From positions 1,612,001 through 1,676,000 of the forward strand of contig JAGTWJ010000011.1 in NCBI GenBank assembly GCA_020064725.1: a stretch of 64,000 bases of DNA. The letters run 5' to 3'. This stretch comes from Drechslerella dactyloides. Taxonomy: Eukaryota; Ascomycota; Orbiliomycetes; Orbiliales; Orbiliaceae. The position numbers and the translations under genes were made by a program. Under the pieces are notes generated by a model. That model searched no databases, was not told where the DNA came from, and saw only the letters and a program-made list of their open reading frames with translations. This document shows, piece after piece, positions 11,474-21,987 of this stretch; positions within the stretch are counted from its first letter, which is position 1, and each line of letters starts with the position of its first letter.

Positions 11474-12967
11474 ATGGCCGCCAATTCAATTGAATCCAGA
11501 GTTATACTTGCTCTTGAAGCTATGAAAAAAGATAAAAAATTAAGTATTCGAGCTGCTGCTAAGTACTATAATGTCTCTTGAATAATGATTGTCTGCTGAT
11601 GTGATGGTGTGTTATCGCGACACAATACCACACCCAATTCACAAAAGCTTATGATTCTAGAAGAGGAGGTTATTGTTTAATATATATTTGAGCTGGCTTT
11701 GTGATCATTTCATCCTAGGCTGTTTAATGTGGAAGATATGGCTAATCAGCTGCTTTTTATATGTAACAGTGATGATATATTATATGTTGGTAAGAATTGG
11801 GCTATTAACTTTGTTAAGTGCTGTCTAGAGTTTAAGATGTGTCTATTTTAAAAGTATGACTACTAGCGAGCTAAATGTGAAGATCTTAAGTTTATTGGGG
11901 GTTGGTTCTAGTTTATATAAGCTATGAAAGCTAAATATGGTATCTTAGATGATGATATCTACAACTTCAACAAAACAGGCTTTGTAATGGGCATTATTTT
12001 AATTATTATAGTTGTCACAGGTGTTGAGTGTTGTGGTAGAGCTAAGTTAGTACAGCCTGGGAACTGTGAATGGGTAACAGTTATTCAGGGTGTTAATGCC
12101 CAAGGTTGGGCCATACCACCATTCATCATCCTCACAGGTTAATACCACTTATTTAGCTGGTATACAGAGTGTAACTTACTAAAGACCTGGGCAATTGCAA
12201 CTACTGACAATAACTAGACAACAAACAAGAAAAGCGTGGAGTGGATTTAGTATTTTAATTAATTTTCAGTGCTGTGTTGTAAAGGCATATACTGTCTATT
12301 AATTCTTGACAGCCATGAAAATCACCATTCAACTGAATTCAAACTTTATTACCAGAAACATAAGATTATCATGCTTTGTATGCCTCCACATTCATTATAT
12401 CTTCTTTAGCTGCTGGATGTTGGTTGCTTTACCCCATTAAAACAAGCATATACTCATAAGATTAAGGATTTAATACACATGTATATTACCTATATTAGTA
12501 AACTAGAATTCCTGTTTAACTTTTACAAAGCATTTATTGCCTTAATAACTAAAAAGAACATACACAGTATTTTTGTTGAAGCTAGCATCTTACCTTATAA
12601 CCTAGAGATGGTTCTTTCAAAACTAGATGTGGTACTAACGTTCTCTTTTATGAACTCTCGCCCTAATACAACAGTATAGACTACCAAAACACCAAAAAAT
12701 CCTATAAAAGCAGGCCTACAATCAAAGCTTATTAAAAACCAAGTTACCCAGCACCAAAACAACTCTCTAATGTCTATCATAGCTACTATAGACCAGTTTG
12801 CTAAAGGTACACAGTTTATAATGTATGAGCTGTTGCTTTTGTGTGCAGAGACCACTACACTCTGGACAGCCAATGAGGCATTAAGCAAGCGCCAGAAAAC
12901 ACCAAAAAATCGCCTACAGGATGGAAGATCATTTAATATAAAAGAGACATATAATATTTTGGCCTAA
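11474..12967 (+). pseudogene. Pogo/Fot1 transposase pseudogene (CENP-B-like, DDE)
   Basis: From the ATG at 11474 one reading frame can be followed for about 1.5 kb without a frameshift, but it is cut by many stop codons. Recognisable blocks: the N-terminal helix-turn-helix (ALEAMKKDKKLSIRAAAKYY), the catalytic region (YGILDDDIYNF, KLVQPGNCEWVTVIQG, INAQGWAIPPF-like), LLILDSHENHHS holding the second catalytic Asp, and LLDVGCF holding the third. The first catalytic motif, expected as NFDETGF, reads NFNKTGF, so Asp and Glu are lost by G-to-A changes. Many stops and substitutions fit C-to-T or G-to-A transitions. The protein cannot be functional. Confidence 0.88.
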
Positions 12968-13197
12968 GGTACAATAGAGAGACAACTATAGCAGGAAACC
13001 CACCAATATAATACCCAGCTGGAGGGGGGTGGTGTAAGGTTACAGGGTTGTAGTAAGTGTAGCAAAGCTGGGTATAATGTATGAATTTGTCGAAAAGTTG
13101 TTTAAGTATATAATTGATCTATTTACCATGTAATTATAATGTGTCTATGATAGGATGGTGGTGTAGTTGATGCTTCTGTTGGCATGGTGTTGAAAAA

Positions 13198-13239
13198 TGG
13201 CACGCTCGCTTGGGTGGCACGCTCGCTTATGGATTACGT
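13198..13239 (-). repeat. Right terminal inverted repeat of pogo element
   Basis: 42 bp, an exact reverse complement of 11374-11415, followed by the TA target duplication. Confidence 0.92.
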
Positions 13240-13241
13240 TA

Positions 13242-13473
13242 TTTCATATTCAAAACATCTCAACGCACCAATGTCTCACGCTTTATGACGTAATCCATGA
13301 GACGTGCATACGCTAGTCGGATGTGGTCTTAAGTTAGACGTATCATCACACCTAATTGATCGATTCGAATTCCACGACCTGGGTTGGCGCCAGTCAAGAC
13401 GCGAATCAAAAATATACAGTCATGAATAGTAAAAATAACGTACTACGTATATACACACAGCTAGTAGTCTATA
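13242..13473. other. Gap between pogo element and ALG6
   Basis: A short gap holding the presumed ALG6 3' end. At 13288 it contains a second ACGTAATCCAT motif identical to the outer 11 bases of the pogo terminal repeat, followed by a degenerate match (gagacgtgc). This could be a relic of a related element. Confidence 0.4.
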
Positions 13474-15418
13474 TCATTCCACCTTCTTCAAACGCTCTTT
13501 TTCTCCTTCCTCCTTCGCTCCACTCATCACCGCGTAGATGTCATCCACCAACCCGGCTTCATCCGCCATCCGATACAGCACCCACACATACAGCCATGCG
13601 AACGCTACAAAACACAGCACCACGTTCCCGACAACCCAGATATCCGGCAGCCGGTCCACGATGCCTCCTGTTATCGTTATCTCCGCAACATGCAGCCCCA
13701 GGGCGCCGACGTAGAATCCTGCGTGCAGGGCCTTGGCGAGTATTGATGACGGGAGCTCGTGCAGGGACAGCAGCCAGGACCAGAGTGCTGTTAGGACGGT
13801 ATATTGCAGTCCCAATCCTTCACGGCGCAGTAACGGCCACATCCTATGTAATAAGTCAAATATTAGCCACGATCTCGCAGCATAAGGCAGATATGACGGG
13901 GTGTATAGGCCACTCACGAGAACATAGCCACGTTATTCGCCCAGCCGATCCAGCTCAGCAAGTCCCGATCCACACCGCCGGCAACCACCAGCGTCATCGC
14001 CACCATTGGCAGCAGCACGCTCTTCTCATGCACCTGGAAACTGAACAGGAAGAAACCCCAAGCACACCCAGCGACCCCCCACGGCAACAGCGTCTTCTTC
14101 GGCCGCAGAAACAGCAAGCCGCACGGCGGCAGGACCGCCAGCAGCGTCAGCGCCAGCGATACCTTCTGCAGCGCCCCCCGCGATAGCAGCTCCCGATACT
14201 TGAACGCGATATTCGTCGCGCACCAGAAATTCGCAACCTTATCCTCCCATAGACCCCGCGCGAACGGGAACACGCGGTGGACCATCTGCGCCAACTGCTC
14301 GAGCGCGCCGTGCTCCTCGCCATGCAGCACGGCGAACGGAGCCACCATGACGGCAAACGTAGACAGCACGGTGACACCCAGCAGCACCAGCGTCTGCACA
14401 TCAATCCTCACCGCCATCGGCGCGGGAATCGTAATCGACAGCCCGCTACCGCCGACGTCCACCTTCTTGCCAAAGCTAACGCACAGCCCTAGCAAGTACG
14501 CAAACACCGCCGGCGCATAGTACAGCGCTATCTGCTTGAAGCACAAGCTCAGCACGAACAGCAAACTGCCCCACAACAACCGGTCCGCCAGGAAACTCGC
14601 AAACGCCAGCACCGCAAGACCCAGCATCACGCTATTGTACTGGAAGTGTCCGTAATCGATGATGATCAGCGACGGCATGGACAGCAGGATCGCGAGCGCG
14701 ATGCTGCGGTCGTACCGCTCGGTTCCCGTTGCGCGGCTGTACCATTTTGTGAAGATCACGATCGCGGGGATGTAGAGCAAATAGTCGGAGACTGCGACCG
14801 TCGCGCGCATGAAGACACGGTTGTTGTACGATTCGTGGCCGCGAGAGGCATCGAGGGCGTACCAGTCAGGCGATATCAAAGAGCCACTACACCATCCAGT
14901 TCACCACCACCATAGTCAGCCTCGCCAACGTGTCCGTGTCTACGTTATGGGAAAAAATACGTGTACTGACATCTTGCCGCACAGCCAGCTGTGGTATGCT
15001 GTTAACGGTGGGTAATCCAGCCCCCACCACGACAGGTCATACCAATACCATTGCGACATCGGCAAGTGTATCGTAATCTCCATCCAGTGTCGCTGCGCCT
15101 CAAAGTCGCCATACATCGGTGGCGTATGCTCTCCTAGCAGCCCGCCCAGCCTCCGTTAGCTCTCGTCCGCGCACCAATTGATCATGTTCGTAGAGGTGAG
15201 AGAGTGTGCATACCGGAATACGGCCCGTACGTCACCGCCCAACGGAATATGAACGCGATAGTCAGCACCGTCGGGATGACGAGTCGCTGCTTCGCCGACG
15301 TGCGCAGCGGGTGCAGGAAGGAGGCGAGTGGGAACGGCTTGGACGGGAGCATGAGCGAGTAGGAGCGGACGTGCCGCTTGCGCTTGCGCGGCTTGTGTGC
15401 GGGCGACGCCGGCGCCAT
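13474..15418 (-). CDS. alg6: ALG6 dolichyl-P-Glc:Man9GlcNAc2-PP-dolichol glucosyltransferase
   Basis: CDS complement(join(13474..13843,13918..14886,14971..15133,15214..15418)), 568 residues, close to the usual ALG6 length. This is the multi-spanning ER enzyme that adds the first glucose, from dolichyl-phosphate glucose, to the lipid-linked N-glycan precursor. Motifs: GDFEAQRHWMEIT and WWGLDYPPLTAYHSWLCG in the first luminal region, DWYALDASRGHES, DYGHFQYNSVMLGL, LCFKQIALYYAPA and NNVAMFSMWPLLRREGLGLQY. Many hydrophobic helices follow. The exon 2/3 join gives KIGSLISPDW. The basic N-terminus lies before the first helix. Exon 1 starts at an ATG in good context. The pogo relic lies just beyond the 3' end, within 240 bp of the stop codon. 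ALG8 is a relative, but the motif set and length fit ALG6 better. Confidence 0.92.
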
Positions 15419-16257
15419 GGCTGGTGGTGATAGGTGAGGCGGGTGGGTGGTGGATGGAGGGATAGCTAGACGGAGCTAGGGTGTGCGGTTGGACGTGACG
15501 TTGGAGCTGTGGCAGGTTACTTAGGTGGCTGCTGCAGGGACAAACGGAGCTCAATTGGCGAGCTGGGTGGGTTTCTTGACGGATGGGGAAAATGCAACGA
15601 CTGTTGCGTTCAGAATACTTCCAACAAAGGTAAATTTGAACATGTGGCTCGCACGATTTAGGAAAAGTAATTGGCGCTTCAGGAAAATATATTCTCGATC
15701 AGTGAGATAACTGTCCCGACTGGGAAGATTGCTTTCGTGCTGGGAATATTACCATCTGTACTGGGAAGACGTTTCAATATGGAATTATTCGAGCTGGAGC
15801 GAGAATGATGTCAGCTAGATAAGGAAGATTGCAATACAGAACCGAAGAGATTCGAATCATTTCCAGTAGTTGATTTGATTGCTTCAATTCATATTCGATT
15901 TACTCCGTAGAGAGCATTCAGGAACCAATGATGCCAATGCTGGTGAAGCGTGAAGTATTCTCGGAATTGTACACCAATGGCCAAGGACACTGATCATATG
16001 TACGAAATATCCATCAATTCAATCTATGTATGCATGTAGACTGCAGCCAATATACACCATGTAAATCCGCATCCAGATCTAACTGTGCATGTAGAACCAG
16101 ACATATCTCTCTGTACGATGTCTGAAGAAACAACAGAACGATAAACGCCGCAATCGCAAACGCTTTGCACCATACTCCAATCATGACTTCGTCAATATAA
16201 CCCTGCGCCATTTCCACATTTGCAAGTGGAACTCTCGACGGCGGCAATATATACAAT
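15419..16257. other. Intergenic, no gene seen
   Basis: About 840 bp, AT-rich in the middle (15590-16010), between the ALG6 start and the stop of the Egh16-like gene. It must contain the ALG6 promoter. No further coding or RNA signal is supported. Confidence 0.6.
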
Positions 16258-17379
16258 TTATGGTGCATCAGTCTCCTTAGGTGCATCCTGGTCCTCTTCC
16301 TGGTCCTCTTCCTGCTCGTCGCCCTCGCCCGGAGCCTCGTTCCTAGCCTGGAGCGCAGCACGTCTGGCCATCTTCGCCGCTCTCTTATAATACTCGCTCT
16401 TGCCACCAGCAATATCGTACCCTGGATTGCCAGTCTTACTCGGCACGGCAACTTTGTGCTTATCAACATCATACTGCTTCGGCTGCACCGTCACCGTCTT
16501 GGTGCCCATCCTCGTAACCGTCTCGGTGTACCCCTTCGACACAATCACCTTCTCAACGGGCTTCTCGACAACCTTCTTCTCTCCAAAGTCCGTGTTGCCG
16601 GGACCCCGCAGCTGGAACGCCATGCAGGCGCCGAACGGGCCGTTCTGCGCGTAATTCTCGCAGCGCATCATGCAGACATTGTCGTAGCCCGGGTAGGAGC
16701 CCGTGCAGGTTAAGTCGCTTGGGATCGTGACGCCAATGTACCCGAGCTGCCCGACCTGCGAGTAGAGCACCGAGTACTTGCTCGTGTCAAGCGGTGGGAC
16801 CTGCAGCTTGTCGTTCATCGGCAGCCAGGCGCCGAATTGCGCGCCGGTACCCGTGGTGTCGATGCGGCAGCGGAAGGGGCCCGCGCCGTCCTCGTTCACG
16901 GTGTAGACTTTCCAGTTGAGGTTGCCGCCGCGGGTGACCCGTGGCAGACGGTTGGCCGCGCAGACCTTTTTCGTCTCCTCGATCTGGTTGATGTACGCGC
17001 GGAGGTCGTTGGGGATGTAGTTTTTGTGCCACCATTCGTATTTTTGGGCGACCTGCGCGCCGGGGAATACGTCCGCCCGCGCGACCGAGTAGTAGGCTTC
17101 TAGGGTTTGGAGGGTTGCACCGCAGCCTTGGGGCAGCCAGACGCGGGGGACGGCCGGGTTGGGGATGATGGGACTCGAGAAGACGGTGACGTCGTATTGG
17201 TAAGGCCAAAGTCCTGTCCCGCCGATGGGGAGGCTGCCGTCGTAGGCGAAGGCGGCCGGTTGGCGGCCGGGCTCTGCGTCGCCCCAGATTGCCATTATCT
17301 TACAGTGAGCCGACACATAAGGAATGAGGGCGGCCAACTGTATGGCGATGGCGACGGGTGCGGAGATATGCATTGTCAA
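16258..17379 (-). CDS. Secreted Egh16-like (Gas1/Mas3 family) protein
   Basis: Single exon, 373 residues. A signal peptide (residues 1-24, ending YVSA) precedes a mature chain predicted to start with His25-Cys. The body has paired cysteines, a WLPQGCGATLQTLEAYY segment, GGNLNWKVYTVNEDGAGPFRC and a Cys-rich C-terminal part (CTGSYPGYDNVCMMRCENYAQNG, broken here by variable residues). This resembles the Egh16 family, with members expressed in powdery mildew and in Magnaporthe appressoria (Gas1/Gas2, Mas proteins). After about residue 280 a Val/Thr/Lys linker, a basic stretch (KRAAKMARR) and a highly acidic Glu/Asp tail are not typical of the core domain. Biochemical activity of the family is not established. 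The Met is followed by a second in-frame Met at residue 3, so the start could shift slightly. Confidence 0.78.
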   Translation of the reverse strand: MTMHISAPVAIAIQLAALIPYVSAHCKIMAIWGDAEPGRQPAAFAYDGSLPIGGTGLWPYQYDVTVFSSPIIPNPAVPRVWLPQGCGATLQTLEAYYSVARADVFPGAQVAQKYEWWHKNYIPNDLRAYINQIEETKKVCAANRLPRVTRGGNLNWKVYTVNEDGAGPFRCRIDTTGTGAQFGAWLPMNDKLQVPPLDTSKYSVLYSQVGQLGYIGVTIPSDLTCTGSYPGYDNVCMMRCENYAQNGPFGACMAFQLRGPGNTDFGEKKVVEKPVEKVIVSKGYTETVTRMGTKTVTVQPKQYDVDKHKVAVPSKTGNPGYDIAGGKSEYYKRAAKMARRAALQARNEAPGEGDEQEEDQEEDQDAPKETDAP

Positions 17380-19465
17380 AGAATGAATGCGAAACCAATC
17401 TTAAAGAAAAATACAATTGTACAAGTGACCGGAGTACGTCTCGGTCAGAGAAAAATGAGTGAATGCGGATGCCGTTGAGGCTAGAAGTTGGATATTTAAC
17501 AAAGCTGAAGAGCTTGTGAACAACAGTGGCTGTGCGTGATGGAGAGAAGAAGTAGCAATACCGACGGTGGGCATCTCGACGATATTTATAGACCGCAAAA
17601 GAACAAGGAGACGGGTGTTACTCGCACTCAACTTACACGCAGCATGCACATGCACGTCTACAGATCTGAACCGCACAGTAGCCAGGCCTCCTATCCACTT
17701 GCGCAATTGCGATTTACCAACCTCGAAAATTAATCCCGTCTGTATCGTCAAACAATCACACATGTCCATATGATGTACTGGTGTGTAGCTAATAGGCTTA
17801 GCCTCAATGCCAACTTCTATAGATACAAGTGATAGGCTAGTCTTGAAACTTGCAAATCCTCATCAATGATGCCATATACACCCATCAATAGCACTCAGCC
17901 CGGCTGGTCAACCTCATCTGACCAAATTTGCAAAGCTTGATCCTCCAATCTCCGCATATTTAGAGATCGCAGCCGATATGTGTGGCGAGGAGTATGCATA
18001 ATTACTGATCCAGCACGGTCCTGAGAGTTCAGAGATCTTCTGATGGAACCGACCCTGGTTACTTTCTGTCGTGCATATTGCGTGCATGTCACAGCGTGCT
18101 GCAGTATATATAGAACCTCGATCGAGCTACACACAGAGACACATTCGAATATTCGCATATGCAAGCTTGAATTTTCGACAACCCAGCGATCGGTAGTGGT
18201 GAATTTCCTTGCTGATTCGATATTGCCTAGCCCTTGGTATACATGTCATTCGTCTTCGCGCTATGATATATTATGATTTTAGTCAGCTTAAACCACGATT
18301 CAACTTTCCACGCACGATCTTTTCAAAATTTTCACGCCCTGTTAGCTCCTAAAATCCAAGACGCTAAAGAGCTGCGCTGCCTTGCCCTGCGAACACGCGA
18401 TCAACATTCGGGCTCTCCGCATCAACCCTCTCCTCTCAATCTTAGCGCGCTCAAGTTAGCGTCTGTCATACAGCTCCCAACACAGCAATTTTCAAATTCG
18501 ATGAATATACCTATTTTCGCAACATGCAACAAGGTCGCGTGTTCCGCCCGGATCAGGCAACATTACTCATGAAAGCAATATAAATCCGGCTTGAAAGTCC
18601 CAAACAACATTAAACTTTCGATCCCAACGGCTCCGCTGTGGGGTTTTGCGTAACCCAACCCGAATGACAGGCGCAGGACATTAGACGCCGCACCGGTGAC
18701 GAGAAACACAAGCAGAAGGCCAGCTGATTCGATGCACACATTTTGGCCCGCCGCAGGTTTCGCAGCGGATGCACGCCAGACGCCGGCGACGGTACACACT
18801 TCCTGTTAGGTTAACCGATTGATCCACTTATATTTGGAGATACGCGCACACAACAGGATTTGAACCGCAGACGCCTACGTTCGTGGGATTTCGAGGGATC
18901 GGGGACCTGCGAAGTGTCAGTATGCTGACCCTATAGGTCTGAAAGGAAACACTACCATATAGATGGCTAGCTTGGTTATCGGCTTGCCCAGACTCGAGAC
19001 TACAGAGGCTCATCTCCTCTCTTGAGTAAGTCCAAACAGGTAAATGAGGCGTGAGTATTAACTAAAAAGTCAATTGTAAAGAAAAACACCAGCAATGCGT
19101 GATTAATGGGAATCTTATCATAACAGGTGAAATGCAAACATTAACATGTCCGTCTCCAAACTTCTATCGTCCAAAGAGGGGGATAAAAATGACTCGCTTT
19201 GGGGAAACCCGAAAGGGAAGAATAGTACTTACTATATATGATATCATTAAACATGAAGAAGGAGAACAGGGTAAAGGGAAGAGTAAGGCTAAACCCCAGT
19301 GCCCCAAAATGAGGCAGCAAAAATATGAGCAGAGAATAGAAAACGAAAACAGACTCCAAAGAAACGCCACTCGCACTCCTGAAGTACAATCAAAACAGCT
19401 AAGAATCGAATCCCCGAAAATATACATAGTTGAAAGATACTGATAAGACATCTCAAGCGAGATGC
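17380..19465. other. Intergenic, no gene seen
   Basis: About 2.1 kb between the Egh16-like start and the Mps1 stop. Open frames are short. A segment on the minus strand near 18850-18960 has a tRNA-like B box (GGTTCAAATCC) and a short hairpin but no acceptor stem; I do not call it a tRNA. Confidence 0.55.
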
Positions 19466-21987
19466 CTACGGTGCTTTTGTCGAGGCTGCTGCTGCTGCTG
19501 CCGACCCTGCCCCCCCACGTCTCTCAAACATCATCTTCTGGAGCTTCCCAAACACATTTATCGCCCAGAATCTAATCTGCCCCTCGCTAGGGGGCCCCTT
19601 CTCTTTCGTATATTCCGCCACATTCTCCATCAAGCTCACCAGCACATCCTCGCTGACGTCCGCCGTCCCCGCGCGACAACGATCGGGATTCAAGAATGGA
19701 TCTTCGTAACTGAGCATCTCCTTGATCGTTAATCTCTTATCCTTGTCACGCTCGAGACAGCCTTTCATTGTCGCGATCAGGCTGGCAGGAACAGGCGTGC
19801 CGCCAATCCCGGTGCCGGGGAAGTCGATCTCGTGCTTCGGGTCCGGAATCGCCGCCATCTTGTGATACAAGTTTGTGATATGCGCAAACGGCGTGCGTCC
19901 GTACGTCATGCTGTACAGGATACAACCCAAACTCCAGACGTCGCTCGGTGCTCCGAGTTTATGCAGTCGAGGCGCAGCACGCCCGTCCGCCGTTGTCTTG
20001 CCAGAGTTGAAGTCCGTGATCGTTTCCGGGGCCATATAGCTCACTGTTCCCACCTGGTGTTCGCGATGGACATTAACCGTATCGTCTTGGATGGCGCCAG
20101 CGATGCCAAAGTCTATAAGTTTTAGGCGGCCTTGGACAAGGAGAAAATTTGCCGGCTTCAGGTCACTGTGCACGATGTTTCGGGCGTGCACAGCTTCGAC
20201 GCACTCGAGCATCTCCTTCCAATAATGTCGCACAAAGGAGACATCGAGGGTGGATTCGTCGGAGTGGTTCCGAGAGCTGATGATTCGGTTCAAGTCGGAC
20301 TCGCCGCATTCGAGCAGCTATGATAATAAGCGTTAGCCCGGAGAAAATAATTTGGATCTTTAAATGCTAAACTTACCACTGTGAGTGTACTACGTTCATC
20401 ATTAATTTCGTAGTCATAAAGCCTCACAACCCGTTCCACATCTTGCAGCCTCCGCAGCAGGTCGATCTCTCCCTTAAAACCACGAATTGTCGTCTCGTCC
20501 TGCTTCTCCAGAGTGACCTTCTTCATGGCCAGCATTTTGTAGCTTTCCGCCATAACTTTATACACCTTGGCACTACCACCCCTGCCAATTTGGTCTAGTC
20601 TTAGATATTGTTTGCCGTTCACAATGACGTGCTGCCGCTTTCTTCTCGTAGAAGCAGCGGGAGCGTCCTTTTGCGAAACAGGCTCGATAGGTGCCATTTT
20701 GGGCGGCGGAGGTGGGGCAACCCGACGGGGAGTGTTGATAGATAGGGCACCTAGCGCCCTTCTTGGGCTTGTTGGCTGTTGCTCTTGCGATTTGGCAGCT
20801 GGTTTCTTCTCCGGTAGTGGAGATGGGGGTGGGGATGGTCGAGATTTGTCGTATGCCATTTTCGAGATATCGAATGAACCTGCACTGCTCTTCTTCAGAG
20901 ATCCCTGAGAACCGTTCTCCTTACCGGTGGATACAAATGGTAACGAGAATTTGATAGGAATGGGCCTATCTTGCGAAGTAGGCTTTGCAGCAGAGCTCGA
21001 TCTCGAATTTGACCGAGAACCAAGTCCTGCACCCTGGAAATCGAAATCAAGCTTGCTAGGAGCTTGCGGGCCTTGTTGGTGAGACTTCCGAGCCATCTCA
21101 ACGGGACTATCAAGAACAAAGTTTCTGGCGAGCGGTGACTCCCTCTTCTTCTCTGGCGACTCCCTCTTCGAAGGAAGAGCCTGCTCTCTCCAACTCGCAG
21201 AAGACTGTCGCTTCAGGGGATTATACTGGTTCGGCGAAGGCCGTTGTCGTGTATATTCCAATGATACTCGGCGTCCCTCAGGAGCAGCAGACATGGATAT
21301 TTTGCGAACTCCATTATCGATATCAGCAGCGATGTCAACATCCATGCGCGAAACGTCCTCCTCTCTTTTGATTTGAGATTCAGCGAGAAGGTCATGTTTG
21401 TGGCCATCGACATCGTCGGGACTGGCTGCTTCCCCAAGTCCCTGAGTGCTGAATTCGCGCCTCGGGCCACGAATAGGCATTCCGAGTCCCACGGTCCTCA
21501 CCGGACGTTTCGAAGTCGTTTGCCGGGGCCGGGCGACCGAGCCAATCGTCCTTCCGATTGTGCTGGGCACGTTATACCCATCTCCTATCCTCGATATGTC
21601 GTAATTTTTCTCAGCAGACCCTTCCCCAGAGCCATTGCTTCCATTGCTCACCCGAGTAACGGATGAGAGGTACGCACGACGGGTTGTTCGAGCCGCCGGT
21701 GTAACAAAGTTCCTGGCGGTATGGAAGTTGGGAGAGTCAGCATTGCTGCTGATGCCGCCAGAGGAGGAGGTTTTGCTGTTCGAGCCAGGTGTCCGCGATT
21801 TGCTCCCGGAGGAACTCCGACGGTCCATGCCACTGCTCTCAGCCAGCAGTTCATTAGCGACTGACGAGAGGACAGGGACGTCGCCGAGGATGGAGTCGTC
21901 ATCGTCGGAGTCCACAGCGGTGGAGAGGCGGAAGGAGGACGCCGAGGGCGTTTTGAAGGAACTCGGCGGCGGGGCGAACGTCGTCAT
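19466..21987 (-). CDS. mps1: Mps1/TTK-type spindle checkpoint kinase
   Basis: CDS complement(join(19466..20317,20377..21987)), 820 residues, with one 59-nt intron joining ...STLTV to LLECGESDLNRI. The N-terminal 450 residues are Ser/Pro/Arg-rich and disordered. The kinase domain runs from about residue 458 to 747: glycine loop IGRGGSAKVYKV, LAMKKVTLEK with the ATP Lys, catalytic loop VHSDLKPANFLL, LIDFGIAG, activation segment ending VSYMAPETI, and APSDVWSLGCILYSMTYGRTPF. These match the Mps1 family, dual-specificity kinases that act at kinetochores and, in yeast, spindle poles. The MAPET P+1 motif and the MKKV context separate it from ordinary Ser/Thr kinases. A Gly/Ala-rich tail follows. Start chosen as the first ATG of a frame preceded by non-coding sequence. 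Confidence 0.93.

Larger units (their letters stand above)
11374..13239 (+). mobile_element. Fot1/pogo-type DNA transposon, inactivated
   Basis: An 1866-bp element with perfect 42-bp terminal inverted repeats (11374-11415 and 13198-13239), flanked by TA on both sides (11372-11373 and 13240-13241), the target duplication of Tc1/mariner-pogo elements. Each terminal repeat contains a 16-bp direct duplication of the AAGCGAGCGTGCCAC unit. The interior is clearly more AT-rich than the flanks and encodes a degraded DDE transposase. Size, ends and target site fit Fot1-like elements of ascomycetes. The identical ends suggest a fairly recent insertion or gene conversion, even though the coding part is badly mutated. 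Confidence 0.92.

Noticed and set aside
13356..14186. Plus-strand open frame of 276 codons opposite ALG6
   Set aside because: It is the antisense of ALG6 exons and the intervening intron, with composition typical of a shadow frame.
18850..18960. Possible tRNA on the minus strand (GGTTCAAATCC box and a GTCAG/CTGAC hairpin)
   Set aside because: No 7-bp acceptor stem, the T stem does not pair, and no sensible anticodon arm can be drawn. At most a decayed tRNA-like fragment.
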